A stretch of DNA of 64,000 nt from Baekduia soli (GTDB lineage: Bacteria > Actinomycetota > Thermoleophilia > Solirubrobacterales > Solirubrobacteraceae), in NCBI RefSeq assembly GCF_007970665.1, contig NZ_CP042430.1, positions 1,054,001 to 1,118,000 of the forward strand, read 5' to 3'. Each line of letters starts with the position of its first letter. Position 1 is the stretch's first letter. The notes below the pieces were generated by a model. It was given only the letters and a program-made list of their open reading frames with translations, was not told the DNA's origin and searched no databases. A program made the position numbers and the translations under genes. This document shows positions 25,880 to 33,789 of the stretch, one piece after another.

Positions 25880-26626
25880 ATGAAGCTCCGACTGCGCCGC
25901 CCCTCCGCCTCGATGGGGGTGGCTCTCCTAGCCCTGTTCATCGCCCTCGGCGGCCCCGCGACCGCGGCACGGCTCATCGACGGCCGCTCGATCCGCAAGA
26001 GCTCGATCACGTCGGCGCAGATCCGCAACCGCTCGCTCGGGACCCAGGACCTCTCCAGGACGGCCGTCAAGACGCTCCAGGCCACGCGGGCGGGCTCGGT
26101 GGGCACGCGGCAGCTGGCGGCCAAGGCCGTCGACGCGACGAAGCTCGCCGACAACGCGGTGGGCCCGCTGGCGATCGCGCCGGGCGCGGTGGACGGGTCC
26201 AAGCTCGGCGACGGCGCGGTCGGCCCGGTGCAGCTCGGCGCCTCGGCGGTGACGTCGTCGAAGATCGCCGACGGGGCGGTGGGCTCGGCGGCGATCGCCG
26301 ACGGCGGCCTGCAGGTGACCGACCTGGCCGACGTCTACGGCTCGGTGGTCGTCGACTTCGCCCCGTTCAAGATCAACGAGTGCCAGAAGGCCGAGGTCAC
26401 CCCGACGCCGGTCGGCAACCTCGCGGCCCAGATCAACGACGACATCGTGATCGTCACCCCCCAGCCGGGCTGGTCGGACCTCATCACCGTGTCGGGCAAC
26501 CCGGGCGCCAACAACGTCCTGCGGCTCATCGCGTGCCGCGTCGGCGTCGACCCGGCGAACGTCGATCCGGCCAACGAGGTCGATCCCCCCGCCACGCGCT
26601 TCACCTACATGGGGATCGACACGTGA
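25880..26626 (+). CDS. Secreted repeat protein with DNAVG/DGAVG-type repeats
   Basis: 248 residues. Residues 13-33 are a hydrophobic export signal (GVALLALFIALGGPATAA). Then come short degenerate repeats of about 15-20 residues (KLADNAVGPLAIAPGAV, KLGDGAVGPVQL, KIADGAVGSAAIADGGL), of the kind seen in surface proteins of Solirubrobacterales and relatives, probably a beta-solenoid stalk. The last 100 residues form a separate globular domain with two Cys (INECQKAEV and LIACRVGV). A later start at the internal ATG 25913 would also keep the signal. Function unknown. Confidence 0.7.
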   Translation: MKLRLRRPSASMGVALLALFIALGGPATAARLIDGRSIRKSSITSAQIRNRSLGTQDLSRTAVKTLQATRAGSVGTRQLAAKAVDATKLADNAVGPLAIAPGAVDGSKLGDGAVGPVQLGASAVTSSKIADGAVGSAAIADGGLQVTDLADVYGSVVVDFAPFKINECQKAEVTPTPVGNLAAQINDDIVIVTPQPGWSDLITVSGNPGANNVLRLIACRVGVDPANVDPANEVDPPATRFTYMGIDT

Positions 26627-26785
26627 GCCGGTGCGTGACCGACGACACCGGTTTGCGGTGTACCGGATTTGCCCCCAACTTGCGGGGTGTCTGCGTCCGA
26701 CTTGCGCTCCTCCCCTCCAGGGCCGAGGCCGCGCCGCCGATGACGAGGTCATGGGCGCGGTCATGACAGCAGGAGCACGGCCGCG

Positions 26786-27922
26786 GTGCTGATGCACCGC
26801 CAGACGACGACGCTCGCCCTGGGCGTCCTGATCGCCTGCGCCGTCATGGCCTCGGCGACCGCGCTGCTGCGCGGGACGATCCTCTCCTTCTCCTCCTGGC
26901 CCGAGGCGCGCGACGCCGGCGGCACACAGATCGTCATCCCGCGCATGGCCGAGCCGCGGCGCGAGGTCCCGGCGACCGTCGCCGCCACGCTGCCCGGCTC
27001 GTCGGCCGAGCAGACGACCGCGCGCATCCTGCTCGGCCTGCAGAACACGGTCGACGTGGCGCCCGCGACCACCACGCCGGCCGGCGGCGCGCCCGCCGCC
27101 ACGGCGCCGGGCGCCTCCGCGCCGACGGGCCCCCGCACGGCGCCCGACCGCACGACGGCCCCCACCACGACCGGCCCGGCCGCCGGCACGCCGATGCCGA
27201 CGCCGGCCGCGCCCGTGCCCACCATCCCGGCGTCGCCGTCGGCACCGGTCGTCGCCGACCCTTCGGCCGTGACCCCGGTTCCGGCCGGCACCGTTCCCGT
27301 CGCCGCGCTGCCCATGCTGCCCGCGCTGCCGCGCATCGTCGTGCCCACGGCCGCCGAGGCCACGCCCCCCGCCGACCTCACGCCGGTCGTCGCCACGGCC
27401 GACGACGCCTCGGCCCCGGCCGACCCCACCGCGCCCGTGCCGCCGGCCCCGGCCCCTGCCGTCGTCGCGCCCGCCGATCCGACCCCGCCGAGCCCGGCGA
27501 CGCCCGCCGATCCGACGCCGCCGGCCGATCCGGCGCCCGACCCGGCCCCGGCTCAGGGCCCGGTGACCGCGCCCGCGCCGCAGGTGCCCTCCGCGCCCGC
27601 CGACCCGGCGCCGCCGACCGATCCCACGCCGGCCGATCCGACGCCCGCGCCGACCGATCCGACGCCCGCGCCGACCGATCCGACGCCCGCGCCGGCCGAT
27701 CCGACGCCCGCGCCGACCGATCCGACGCCCGCGCCGACCGATCCGACGCCCGCGCCGGCCGATCCGACGCCCGCGCCGGCCGATCCGACGCCCGCGCCGG
27801 CCGATCCGACGCCCGCGCCGACCGATCCGACGCCCGCGCCGGCGACCGATCCCACCCCGGTGTCCGGAGACGCGGACGCGGACAATGCTCCGGCGCCGGT
27901 CGACCAGGCTCCCGCCGCCTGA
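26786..27922 (+). CDS. Exported or membrane-anchored Pro/Thr/Ala-rich repeat protein
   Basis: 378 residues from a GTG with AGGAG 10 bases upstream; the ATG at 26792 is the alternative but is 16 bases from that site. Residues 9-32 form one hydrophobic segment (LALGVLIACAVMASATALL), then about 50 ordinary residues, then a low-complexity Ala/Pro/Thr tail of about 280 residues. This tail includes ten tandem DPTPAP(T/A) units. Such tails act as extended stalks through the cell wall; no catalytic or binding domain is visible. The opposite strand is also open here only because of the repeat composition. Confidence 0.7.
   Translation: MLMHRQTTTLALGVLIACAVMASATALLRGTILSFSSWPEARDAGGTQIVIPRMAEPRREVPATVAATLPGSSAEQTTARILLGLQNTVDVAPATTTPAGGAPAATAPGASAPTGPRTAPDRTTAPTTTGPAAGTPMPTPAAPVPTIPASPSAPVVADPSAVTPVPAGTVPVAALPMLPALPRIVVPTAAEATPPADLTPVVATADDASAPADPTAPVPPAPAPAVVAPADPTPPSPATPADPTPPADPAPDPAPAQGPVTAPAPQVPSAPADPAPPTDPTPADPTPAPTDPTPAPTDPTPAPADPTPAPTDPTPAPTDPTPAPADPTPAPADPTPAPADPTPAPTDPTPAPATDPTPVSGDADADNAPAPVDQAPAA
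27635..27844 (+). repeat. Tandem repeat, 10 x 21 bp, coding
   Basis: Ten uninterrupted 21-bp units (GATCCGACGCCCGCGCCG plus ACC or GCC), differing almost only in the last codon: the units end T,T,A,T,T,A,A,A,T,A. Near-identity at third positions points to recent slippage or unequal crossing-over. It encodes the DPTPAP(T/A) stalk. Confidence 0.95.
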
Positions 27923-27949
27923 CCCTCGCGCCGCTCGCGCGGCGGAGGC

Positions 27950-28288
27950 CTACGACTCGGGGCGGTAGAAGCGCGACTCGGCGCCGTCGTCGACGGCGCC
28001 GTAGTGCTCGCGCAGGAGCTCGGCGTCGTCGGCGTCGAGCAGCACGTCGGCGCCGGACTCCGGCGCGTTGCGCACCTGGTGGCGCGAGCAGGTCACCCGC
28101 AGGTAGCCGCTCCACCACTGGGAGCCACGCAGCGGCACGAGCCGCGTGCGCGCGCCGAAGGTGCCGCAGTGCACGGTGCCCCATGCCTCGCCGTCGGGGT
28201 CGATATGGACCCCGTCGAGGCGGCCGACGAGCCCGAAGGTCCCGTCGAGGATGAAGACGTCGCGCTTGGCCTGGCGTTGGTCGAGCAT
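27950..28288 (-). CDS. PRC-barrel-like small protein
   Basis: 112 residues from the ATG at 28288 (27 bases of open frame precede it). The pattern DGTFGLVGRLDGVHIDPDGEAWGTVHCG, then RLVPLRGSQWWSGYLRVTCSRHQVRNAPE and LLREHYG, resembles actinobacterial PRC-barrel proteins, small beta-barrel modules found in RNA-processing factors and photosystem assembly proteins. It is soluble, with two Cys. Convergent with the preceding stalk protein. Confidence 0.6.
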   Translation of the reverse strand: MLDQRQAKRDVFILDGTFGLVGRLDGVHIDPDGEAWGTVHCGTFGARTRLVPLRGSQWWSGYLRVTCSRHQVRNAPESGADVLLDADDAELLREHYGAVDDGAESRFYRPES

Positions 28289-28361
28289 CGTGGCCGGGCG
28301 GGTACCCGCGGTCACCGCGGTTCACACCCCGAACGACTGCCGTAGCCTGTGGCCCTCCCGC

Positions 28362-28435
28362 GGGCGGTTAGCTCAGCTGGTCAGAGCACTCGCCTTACAA
28401 GCGAGGGGTCCCCGGTTCGATCCCGGGACCGCCCA
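28362..28435 (+). tRNA. tRNA-Val(TAC)
   Basis: 74 bases: acceptor GGGCGGT pairs with ACCGCCC, anticodon stem CTCGC/GCGAG encloses CTTACAA (TAC), and the T arm is CCCGG-TTCGATC-CCGGG. The discriminator is A. A tyrosine integrase ends 39 bases downstream in the opposite direction, the usual geometry for a tRNA used as an integration site. Confidence 0.96.
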
Positions 28436-28473
28436 TCCTCCGTTTCCCCTTCTCCCGCAAGGGCTCACGACGA

Positions 28474-29769
28474 TCACGGGTCCAGTGTCGCACTCGTATC
28501 GGACACCGGATCGGAGGGCGTTGTGTCATTCGTTGTGCCAAACCCCTCTGGGGCGCGTTGTCCCGTGGGGCCATTCGGCGGCTGCTCGGGCTCGTCCATG
28601 AAGCGCATCAGGGCCCAGACCAGCTCGTGGTCGACGCGGCGGCGCTCTAGCGTCTGGGCGTACACGGCCAGGGTGAGCCGGGCGTCGGCGTGGCCGAGCT
28701 GGCTCATCACGAACCTGGGGTCGCGCCCGGCGAAGAAGCACAGGCTGGCGAACGTGCGGCGCAACGTGTGCGGGGTCACGCGCTCGGGCAGCAGCAGCTT
28801 CCCGGCCTTGGCGCGGCGCTCGTTGGCGCGGCTCACGACCTCGGGGAACAGGCGGGCGCGCAGGTTGTGGTCGTTGAGCCGGCCGCCGGTCCGGGTGGGG
28901 AACATGGGCCCGGCGGGGTCGAGGTCGCGGCTGGCGGCGTGGGCGCGCAGCTCGTCGGCGACGAACGCGGTCAGGTCGATGTCGCGGCGCCCGGCGTCGG
29001 TCTTGGCGGCGGGGATGCGCCAGCGCCCGGAGGCGAGGTCCAGCTCGCCGCGGTCGGCCAGCACGGCCTCGCTGATCCGCGGGCCGGACAGGCATAGCCA
29101 TGCCAGCAGCGCGCGGCGGCCGTAGCGCTGGTGGGGGCGCAGCTCGTTCTCCCACTCCCCGGCGACGTCGAGCAGGTCGACGATCATGTCGGGCTCGAGG
29201 AACGAGCGGGCGGCGGGCTTGACCTTCATCCGCCGGCGCCTGCCGCGGGCGGGGTTCGACCCCAGCAGGCCGTAGTCGACGGCGTCGTCGAGGATCTGGG
29301 CGAGGAGGCCGAGGACCATGTTCACCGACCGGGCGCTCAGGCCGCGGGCGACGAGGGCGTCGCGCAGCTCGTCGACGCGGCGGGCGTCCAGCTCGCTGGT
29401 CGGGGTGTCCTTCAGGATGGCGAGCAGGTGGGCGAGCCGCCACTGGTAGTCGGCCCGCGTGTTGGGGCGCAGCTCGCCGCGGTGGCGCTGCCACCACCGG
29501 GAGGCGGTGACGTGCACGGTCTCGGACTCCGGGTCGGGGGCGGCGACCGCGACGTCGTCCTTGGACGGGGGCTGCCAGGTGCCGCGGGCGATCTGGGCCT
29601 GGACCTGGTCGAGCTCGACCTGGGCGCGCTCCTCGTTCCAGCCCTCGTGGTTAGTGCCCAGGTCGATGCACCAGCGGCGCCCGTAGGCGCGCACCCGGAG
29701 TCGCCACGTGACCGTGGTGTGGTCCCTCCAGTGGTGGGACTCGATCGCTCCCGTCGCCGGTCGAGGCAT
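28474..29769 (-). CDS. Tyrosine recombinase / phage-type integrase
   Basis: 431 residues from the ATG at 29769; a further 24 codons upstream are open but look non-coding. N-terminal arm-type and SAM-like core-binding domain (about 60-190), then the catalytic domain with Arg in SGPRISEAVL, the HTLRR box (THTLRRTFASL, His and Arg), His of LGHADARLTLAVYAQ and the nucleophile Tyr in that last segment. It cuts and joins att sites for a genomic island, conjugative element or prophage. Its C-terminus points at tRNA-Val 39 bases away. No other phage or conjugation gene is recognisable nearby, so the element looks degraded. Confidence 0.9.
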   Translation of the reverse strand: MPRPATGAIESHHWRDHTTVTWRLRVRAYGRRWCIDLGTNHEGWNEERAQVELDQVQAQIARGTWQPPSKDDVAVAAPDPESETVHVTASRWWQRHRGELRPNTRADYQWRLAHLLAILKDTPTSELDARRVDELRDALVARGLSARSVNMVLGLLAQILDDAVDYGLLGSNPARGRRRRMKVKPAARSFLEPDMIVDLLDVAGEWENELRPHQRYGRRALLAWLCLSGPRISEAVLADRGELDLASGRWRIPAAKTDAGRRDIDLTAFVADELRAHAASRDLDPAGPMFPTRTGGRLNDHNLRARLFPEVVSRANERRAKAGKLLLPERVTPHTLRRTFASLCFFAGRDPRFVMSQLGHADARLTLAVYAQTLERRRVDHELVWALMRFMDEPEQPPNGPTGQRAPEGFGTTNDTTPSDPVSDTSATLDP

Positions 29770-30493
29770 CCCGACCAGGACCGTAGCGCGCGTGTCCAGG
29801 GGGCTTGTCGCGCGACGCCCAGCGGATGGCGGCTGTGGCACTCCCCTGCGAGGCGGGAGGCAGCAGCTGGGCGCGCGCTCGGACCACTCGGGCCGTGCGC
29901 TGAGCGCCGCCGGCTGGCTACCTCGGACTCGCGACCGGGTTCGGAAGCCGAAGACGTGTAGTGGTGTGTCGCCGTCCGCTACATGGATGTTGCGGGTAGA
30001 AGCGGATGCCCGGTTTCAAGCCGTGTTCAGGGGTGTGGCGACGCCGGGACTCGTGCGATCTCTTGGCGAACTGTCCCTTGGCCCACCCGTTACGAGAGTC
30101 CGCCCGCTCACGATGGGGACATCACGCCGGTTGCCGCCTATCGCAGCGTCAGCGAACACTTCAAGCACGAACAGCCTTGCTTCGGCGCGCTCAGTGCGAC
30201 CAAGGGAGGCCCCGTGCCATAGCGCTGTCTGCTCAGCGCGTGGTGGGCTCTGAGAGGACCCGCAAGCATCCCACCACCATTAACGCAGCGCACGCGGCAA
30301 CGGGCGTCGGCTGAGAACCGCCCGGCGGGTTCATCCCCAGATGTTCACCGTACGTGCCGCCCACGCTGTGGGCGGGGCAGACGCAGACGAGTGGTCCGGA
30401 AGATGAAGGCCGGGCCCGCGAGGCAAAGCACGACCTGGGCTCGCCGAAGTCTGCGTGCCAACCGACCGACCGGAACCCCACCCGGCCGTAGAT
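29770..30493. other. Intergenic stretch without a convincing gene
   Basis: About 720 bases between the integrase and the IS256 element. Short open frames exist on both strands, but none shows a domain or consistent coding pattern. It contains a hairpin CCGCCCAC-GCT-GTGGGCGG at 30357-30375. A minus-strand frame ending at 30233 may be the tail of a gene cut by the insertion sequence. Confidence 0.5.
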
Positions 30494-31927
30494 CGTCAGG
30501 CAGTCAAGTCCCAGGGCGTGGTGTAGGAGTCGGAGCTCGTTCTTGTCGTTGCTGCGGTCGGCGGCTCAGGCCGCGAGGAGCTCTTCGACCTCCTCCTGAT
30601 TGTTGGTGGTGATGGTCGTCTGATCCTGGGATTGGAAGAGAGGGGTCATCGACTTCTGGCTGATGTAGCTTCGCCCGACGAGCCATTCGTCGTTGGCTTC
30701 GATCGCGAGCATCGAGACCAGTCGGATCACCGAAGCGTCGTCGGGGAAGATGCCGACGACGTCGGTGCGGCGGCCGATCTCGCGGTTGAACCGTTCCAGC
30801 GGATTGGTCGAGCGGATCTTGGGCCAGTGCTCCTTCGGGCAGCTGTAGAAGGCCAGGACGTCGTCCTCGGCCTGTTCGAGTAGCCGGGCGACCTTGCCCA
30901 GCCTGGGCTCGAGCTGAGAAACGGCGTCGGCCAGCCGCTTGCGAGCTTCGGTGCCGTCGGGCGCGGTGAAGATCGAGCGGATCAAGGCGCCCAAGGCGTC
31001 GTGCTGTTCGCGGTGGGCGTGGCCGCGGAGGTCTCTGAGGAAGTGCACGGTGCAGCGCTGCCAGGGCGCCCCTAACACCTTGGCCAGCGCGTTCTTGAGG
31101 CCTTCGTGGGCGTCGGAGATCGCGAGCTGGACTCCGAGCAGCCCGCGGGCGACCAGGGACCTGAGGAACTCGGTCCAGAACGCTTCGGTCTCCGCGGCGC
31201 CGATGTCTAGGCCGATGATCTCGCGGCGGCCTGTCTCGTGGACGGCATGCGCGACAACAACGGCCTTGCGCTGCACCCGTCCGCCGTCGCGGACCTTCTC
31301 GATCTTGGCGTCGACGAACAAGTACGGGTAGCGGCCTTCGAGCGGCCGCTGGCGGAACGCCTGGACCTGCTCGTCGAGCAGGCCGGCGATCCGCGAGACC
31401 TCCGACTTGCTGATTCGCAGCCCGAGGCTCTCGACGAGCTGGTCGACGCGCCGGGTGCTCACGCCGCAGACATAGGCCTGCTGGACGACCGCGACCAGCG
31501 CCTGCTCGCTGCGCTTGCGCGGCTGCAAGAACGACGGGAAGTAGCTGCCCTGACGGATCTTGGGGATCTGCAACTCGATCTCCCCAGCCCTCGTGTCCCA
31601 ACGCCGCGGCCGGTAGCCGTTGCGATGCGTCGCGCGATCCTCGGTCCGCTCGCCGCGCTGAGCGCCGATGAGCTCGGAGACCTCGGCCTCCATCAACTCC
31701 TGAGCGACGGCCTTGACCGACTCGCGGATCACGTCTGCGTGCTCATCACGAAGCACCTGCCTGACGACCTCCACGATCGTCATCCTGTCCTGACCGGCCA
31801 TCGCCGGCCTCCCTTCCTCGTCGTTGCGTGAGAACTCCGACGAAGAATGAGCGCCGCGGTGGCCGGACCTACGTCCGTTCCGTCCGACCGGCTCCTACAC
31901 CAACACTAGGGACGTGACCCGTCAGGC
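30494..31927. mobile_element. IS256-family insertion sequence with 8-bp target duplication
   Basis: The element spans 30502-31919 (1418 bp). Imperfect inverted ends at 30503-30533 and 31888-31918 share GTCA-GTCCC and GGTGTAGGAG-CGG (about 24 of 31 positions). They enclose one transposase gene. CGTCAGGC flanks the element directly on both sides (30494-30501 and 31920-31927), a perfect 8-bp target duplication as usual for IS256. The intact gene and perfect duplication indicate a recent and possibly active copy. Confidence 0.93.
30566..31801 (-). CDS. IS256-family (Mutator-like) transposase
   Basis: 411 residues, full length. The DDE residues lie in YLFVDAKIEKVRDGG, VQLAISDAHEGLKNAL and the Glu of STNPLERFNREIGRRT, with the family CxxH-like segment WQRCTVHFLRD. 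It catalyses cut-out or copy-out transposition of the surrounding element. The ORF lies wholly within the inverted ends, with no frameshift. Confidence 0.96.
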   Translation of the reverse strand: MAGQDRMTIVEVVRQVLRDEHADVIRESVKAVAQELMEAEVSELIGAQRGERTEDRATHRNGYRPRRWDTRAGEIELQIPKIRQGSYFPSFLQPRKRSEQALVAVVQQAYVCGVSTRRVDQLVESLGLRISKSEVSRIAGLLDEQVQAFRQRPLEGRYPYLFVDAKIEKVRDGGRVQRKAVVVAHAVHETGRREIIGLDIGAAETEAFWTEFLRSLVARGLLGVQLAISDAHEGLKNALAKVLGAPWQRCTVHFLRDLRGHAHREQHDALGALIRSIFTAPDGTEARKRLADAVSQLEPRLGKVARLLEQAEDDVLAFYSCPKEHWPKIRSTNPLERFNREIGRRTDVVGIFPDDASVIRLVSMLAIEANDEWLVGRSYISQKSMTPLFQSQDQTTITTNNQEEVEELLAA

Positions 31928-32356
31928 GCTCTGCTCCCCGCAACGGGGGCAGTGCGCCTGCACTCCCTCCGCATTTCCCTCCCATCCGTAAAACGCCTTG
32001 GGCCCCCCAGCCGCCCGCCGGGGCCTTCAGCCCGCGAGCGGTCGCTCTCATGCGCGCGTAGGCGCCTCGCGAAAGGCGCGAAACCATCGCGCGTCACCTG
32101 ACGAAGGCGGTGGGCGAAGGGAAAGCGCAACCGCCCAGCGCTGGCCATGGTCCAGATCGGCGAGGAGGTCACACGCCGCGCTGCGCTCCCGGGACCATCG
32201 GGGCCCCGCGGACCATCTGCGTTCGGGATCCCGCGGCCCAGGCGACCGCCGTCGGCGTCCACGAGCGCGCTGCCGACCACCAGCGACAGGTGCGCGGCCG
32301 TGTGCAGCGTGCGGCCACTGGCCGACGATGTGGCGGCGGCGTCGGGAACGCCGTGT
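31928..32356. other. Intergenic stretch between IS256 and corA remnant
   Basis: About 430 bases. No convincing gene; a minus-strand frame contains LVVGSALVDADGGRLGR, faintly like the start of a PRC-barrel/MgtE-type module, but it decays at once and is not called. Confidence 0.4.
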
Positions 32357-33351
32357 TCAGATCCAGGCGCGGCGGCGGAAGACGATGTACAGCATCAGCG
32401 AGATCGCCACCATCAGGCCCAGCGCATAGACGTAGCCGTAGTACCAGTGCAGCTCGGGCATGTGGTCGAAGTTCATGCCGTAGACGGTGCCGACGACCGA
32501 GGGCGCGAAGAGGATCGCGGCCCAGGCCGGGATCTTCTTGACCTCTTCGTTCTGGGTATTGGAGACCTCGCTGAGGCTCTTGGTCTCCAGCGTGAGGTTG
32601 ACGTTGAGGATGTTCTGCAGCAGTTGGCGGAAGTCGTCGGCCTGCTCCTGCAGGCGCAGCGCGTGGTCCTCGACGTCGCGCAGGTATCGGCGCTCCTCGT
32701 CGTCGACGCCGGGGTCGGCCATGAGGCACTCCAGCATGGGAATGAGCGGGCGGATGGCGCACTGGAAGTGGATGACCTCGCGTGTGAGCTCGTAGATGCG
32801 GCGCGAGGCGTCGGTGCTGCCGTCGAAGACCTCGTCCTCGATCTCGTCGATGTCGTTCTCGACGCCGGCGACCACGGGCAGATAGTCGTCGACGACGCGG
32901 TCCATGATCGCGTGCAGCACCGCCACCGGTCCGCGGCGCAGCAGGTCCGGGCGGCCTTCCAGGTCGCGGCGCACCTCGCCGAGGTCGGGCGCCTCGCTGT
33001 GGCGGACGGTGATGACGAACTGCGGGCCGGCGAAAACGTGGACCTCGCCGAACTCGACGGTCTCGGTCTCGTCGATGTAGCGCGCCGGTCTCAGGACGCA
33101 GACAGGGTGTCGCCGTAGCGCTCGAGCTTGGGCCGCTGGTGGGCGTTGACCGCGTCCTCGACGGCGAGCTCGTGCAGGTGGAACTCCCGGGTGACCTCGG
33201 CGAACTCCTCAAGCGTCGGGCGGTAGAGGCCGATCCACGCGATCCCGTCGCCCTGCAGGCAGGCGTCGGCCAGGTCGGCCAGCTCGCCCGGCTCGGCGAC
33301 GCGCCGACCATCGCGATAGATGGCGCGATCCACGATCACCGAGCCGAACAT
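32357..33351 (-). pseudogene. corA: corA magnesium/cobalt channel gene, frameshifted
   Basis: The N-terminal part (MFGSVIVDRAIYRDG ... HQRPKLERYGDTL) is read from an ATG at 33351 and stops at 33091 in one frame. The rest continues in another frame from CVLRPARYIDETETVEFGEVH to the end, including the long helical stalk and the two C-terminal membrane helices with the CorA signature YGMNF (VYGMNFDHMPEL). The break is at about 33104, where one base appears to be missing between CTG and TGCGTC (GDTL-x-CVLR). CorA forms a pentameric Mg2+/Co2+ channel in the inner membrane; as read, the gene yields only an 87-residue fragment. A sequencing error cannot be excluded. Confidence 0.85.
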
Positions 33352-33455
33352 ACCCGCGGCCCGGAAGTCGGCGTCGTCATCGGTGCGAGATCTGTACGCC
33401 GTGGTCCGGGATCTCCATGCGGCCCGCACGGTCCCGGGGCGATCGTGTGGACACC

Positions 33456-33779
33456 ATGTTGTTGCAGTCCCTAACCCCGCGCCGTGCCAGCCGCCGGCGC
33501 CGCATGCTGGCCAGTGGCCTGGAGCAGGCGGTGCGCGACGCGCACGTCCAGAGCGGGTACTTCACGAGCCGGATCCCGGTGGCGCGCGACCGGGTGCTGA
33601 TGTGCGAGCCCGACCTGCTGGCCCTGGCCGGTGTGCTGCGCTCGGGCCGGGATCTGCCGGTCGACGGCCTGGAGGCCGTCCATGCGCTGCTGACCGATGG
33701 TGCGGGTCCGCTGTACATCTGGGGCCTGGACCTTCCCGGGGCCGTGGCCGACGTCGAGCGGCGGCTGGGCCTAGCCTAA
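33456..33779 (+). CDS. Conserved-looking hypothetical protein
   Basis: 107 residues from the ATG at 33456. The sequence FTSRIPVARDRVLMCEPDLLALAGVLRSG, with ...AVHALLTDGAGPLYIWG, reads as a coherent soluble protein, and I associate the pattern with small uncharacterised actinobacterial proteins. No catalytic motif, signal peptide or membrane segment. It is divergent from corA and convergent with kup, ending 10 bases from the kup stop. Confidence 0.6.
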   Translation: MLLQSLTPRRASRRRRMLASGLEQAVRDAHVQSGYFTSRIPVARDRVLMCEPDLLALAGVLRSGRDLPVDGLEAVHALLTDGAGPLYIWGLDLPGAVADVERRLGLA

Positions 33780-33789
33780 ACGGGCCAGT

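Noticed and set aside
27635-27844. CRISPR array
   Set aside because: Units are contiguous 21-bp repeats without spacers and stay in frame within a Pro-rich protein; no cas genes are nearby.
27378-28325. Long minus-strand frame with ASDRPARASDR repeats
   Set aside because: It is the antisense reading of the 21-bp coding tandem repeat; the plus frame has a hydrophobic export segment and a ribosome binding site, this one has neither.
29708-30253. Several overlapping plus-strand frames after the integrase
   Set aside because: No domain, no ribosome binding site and inconsistent codon character in all frames.
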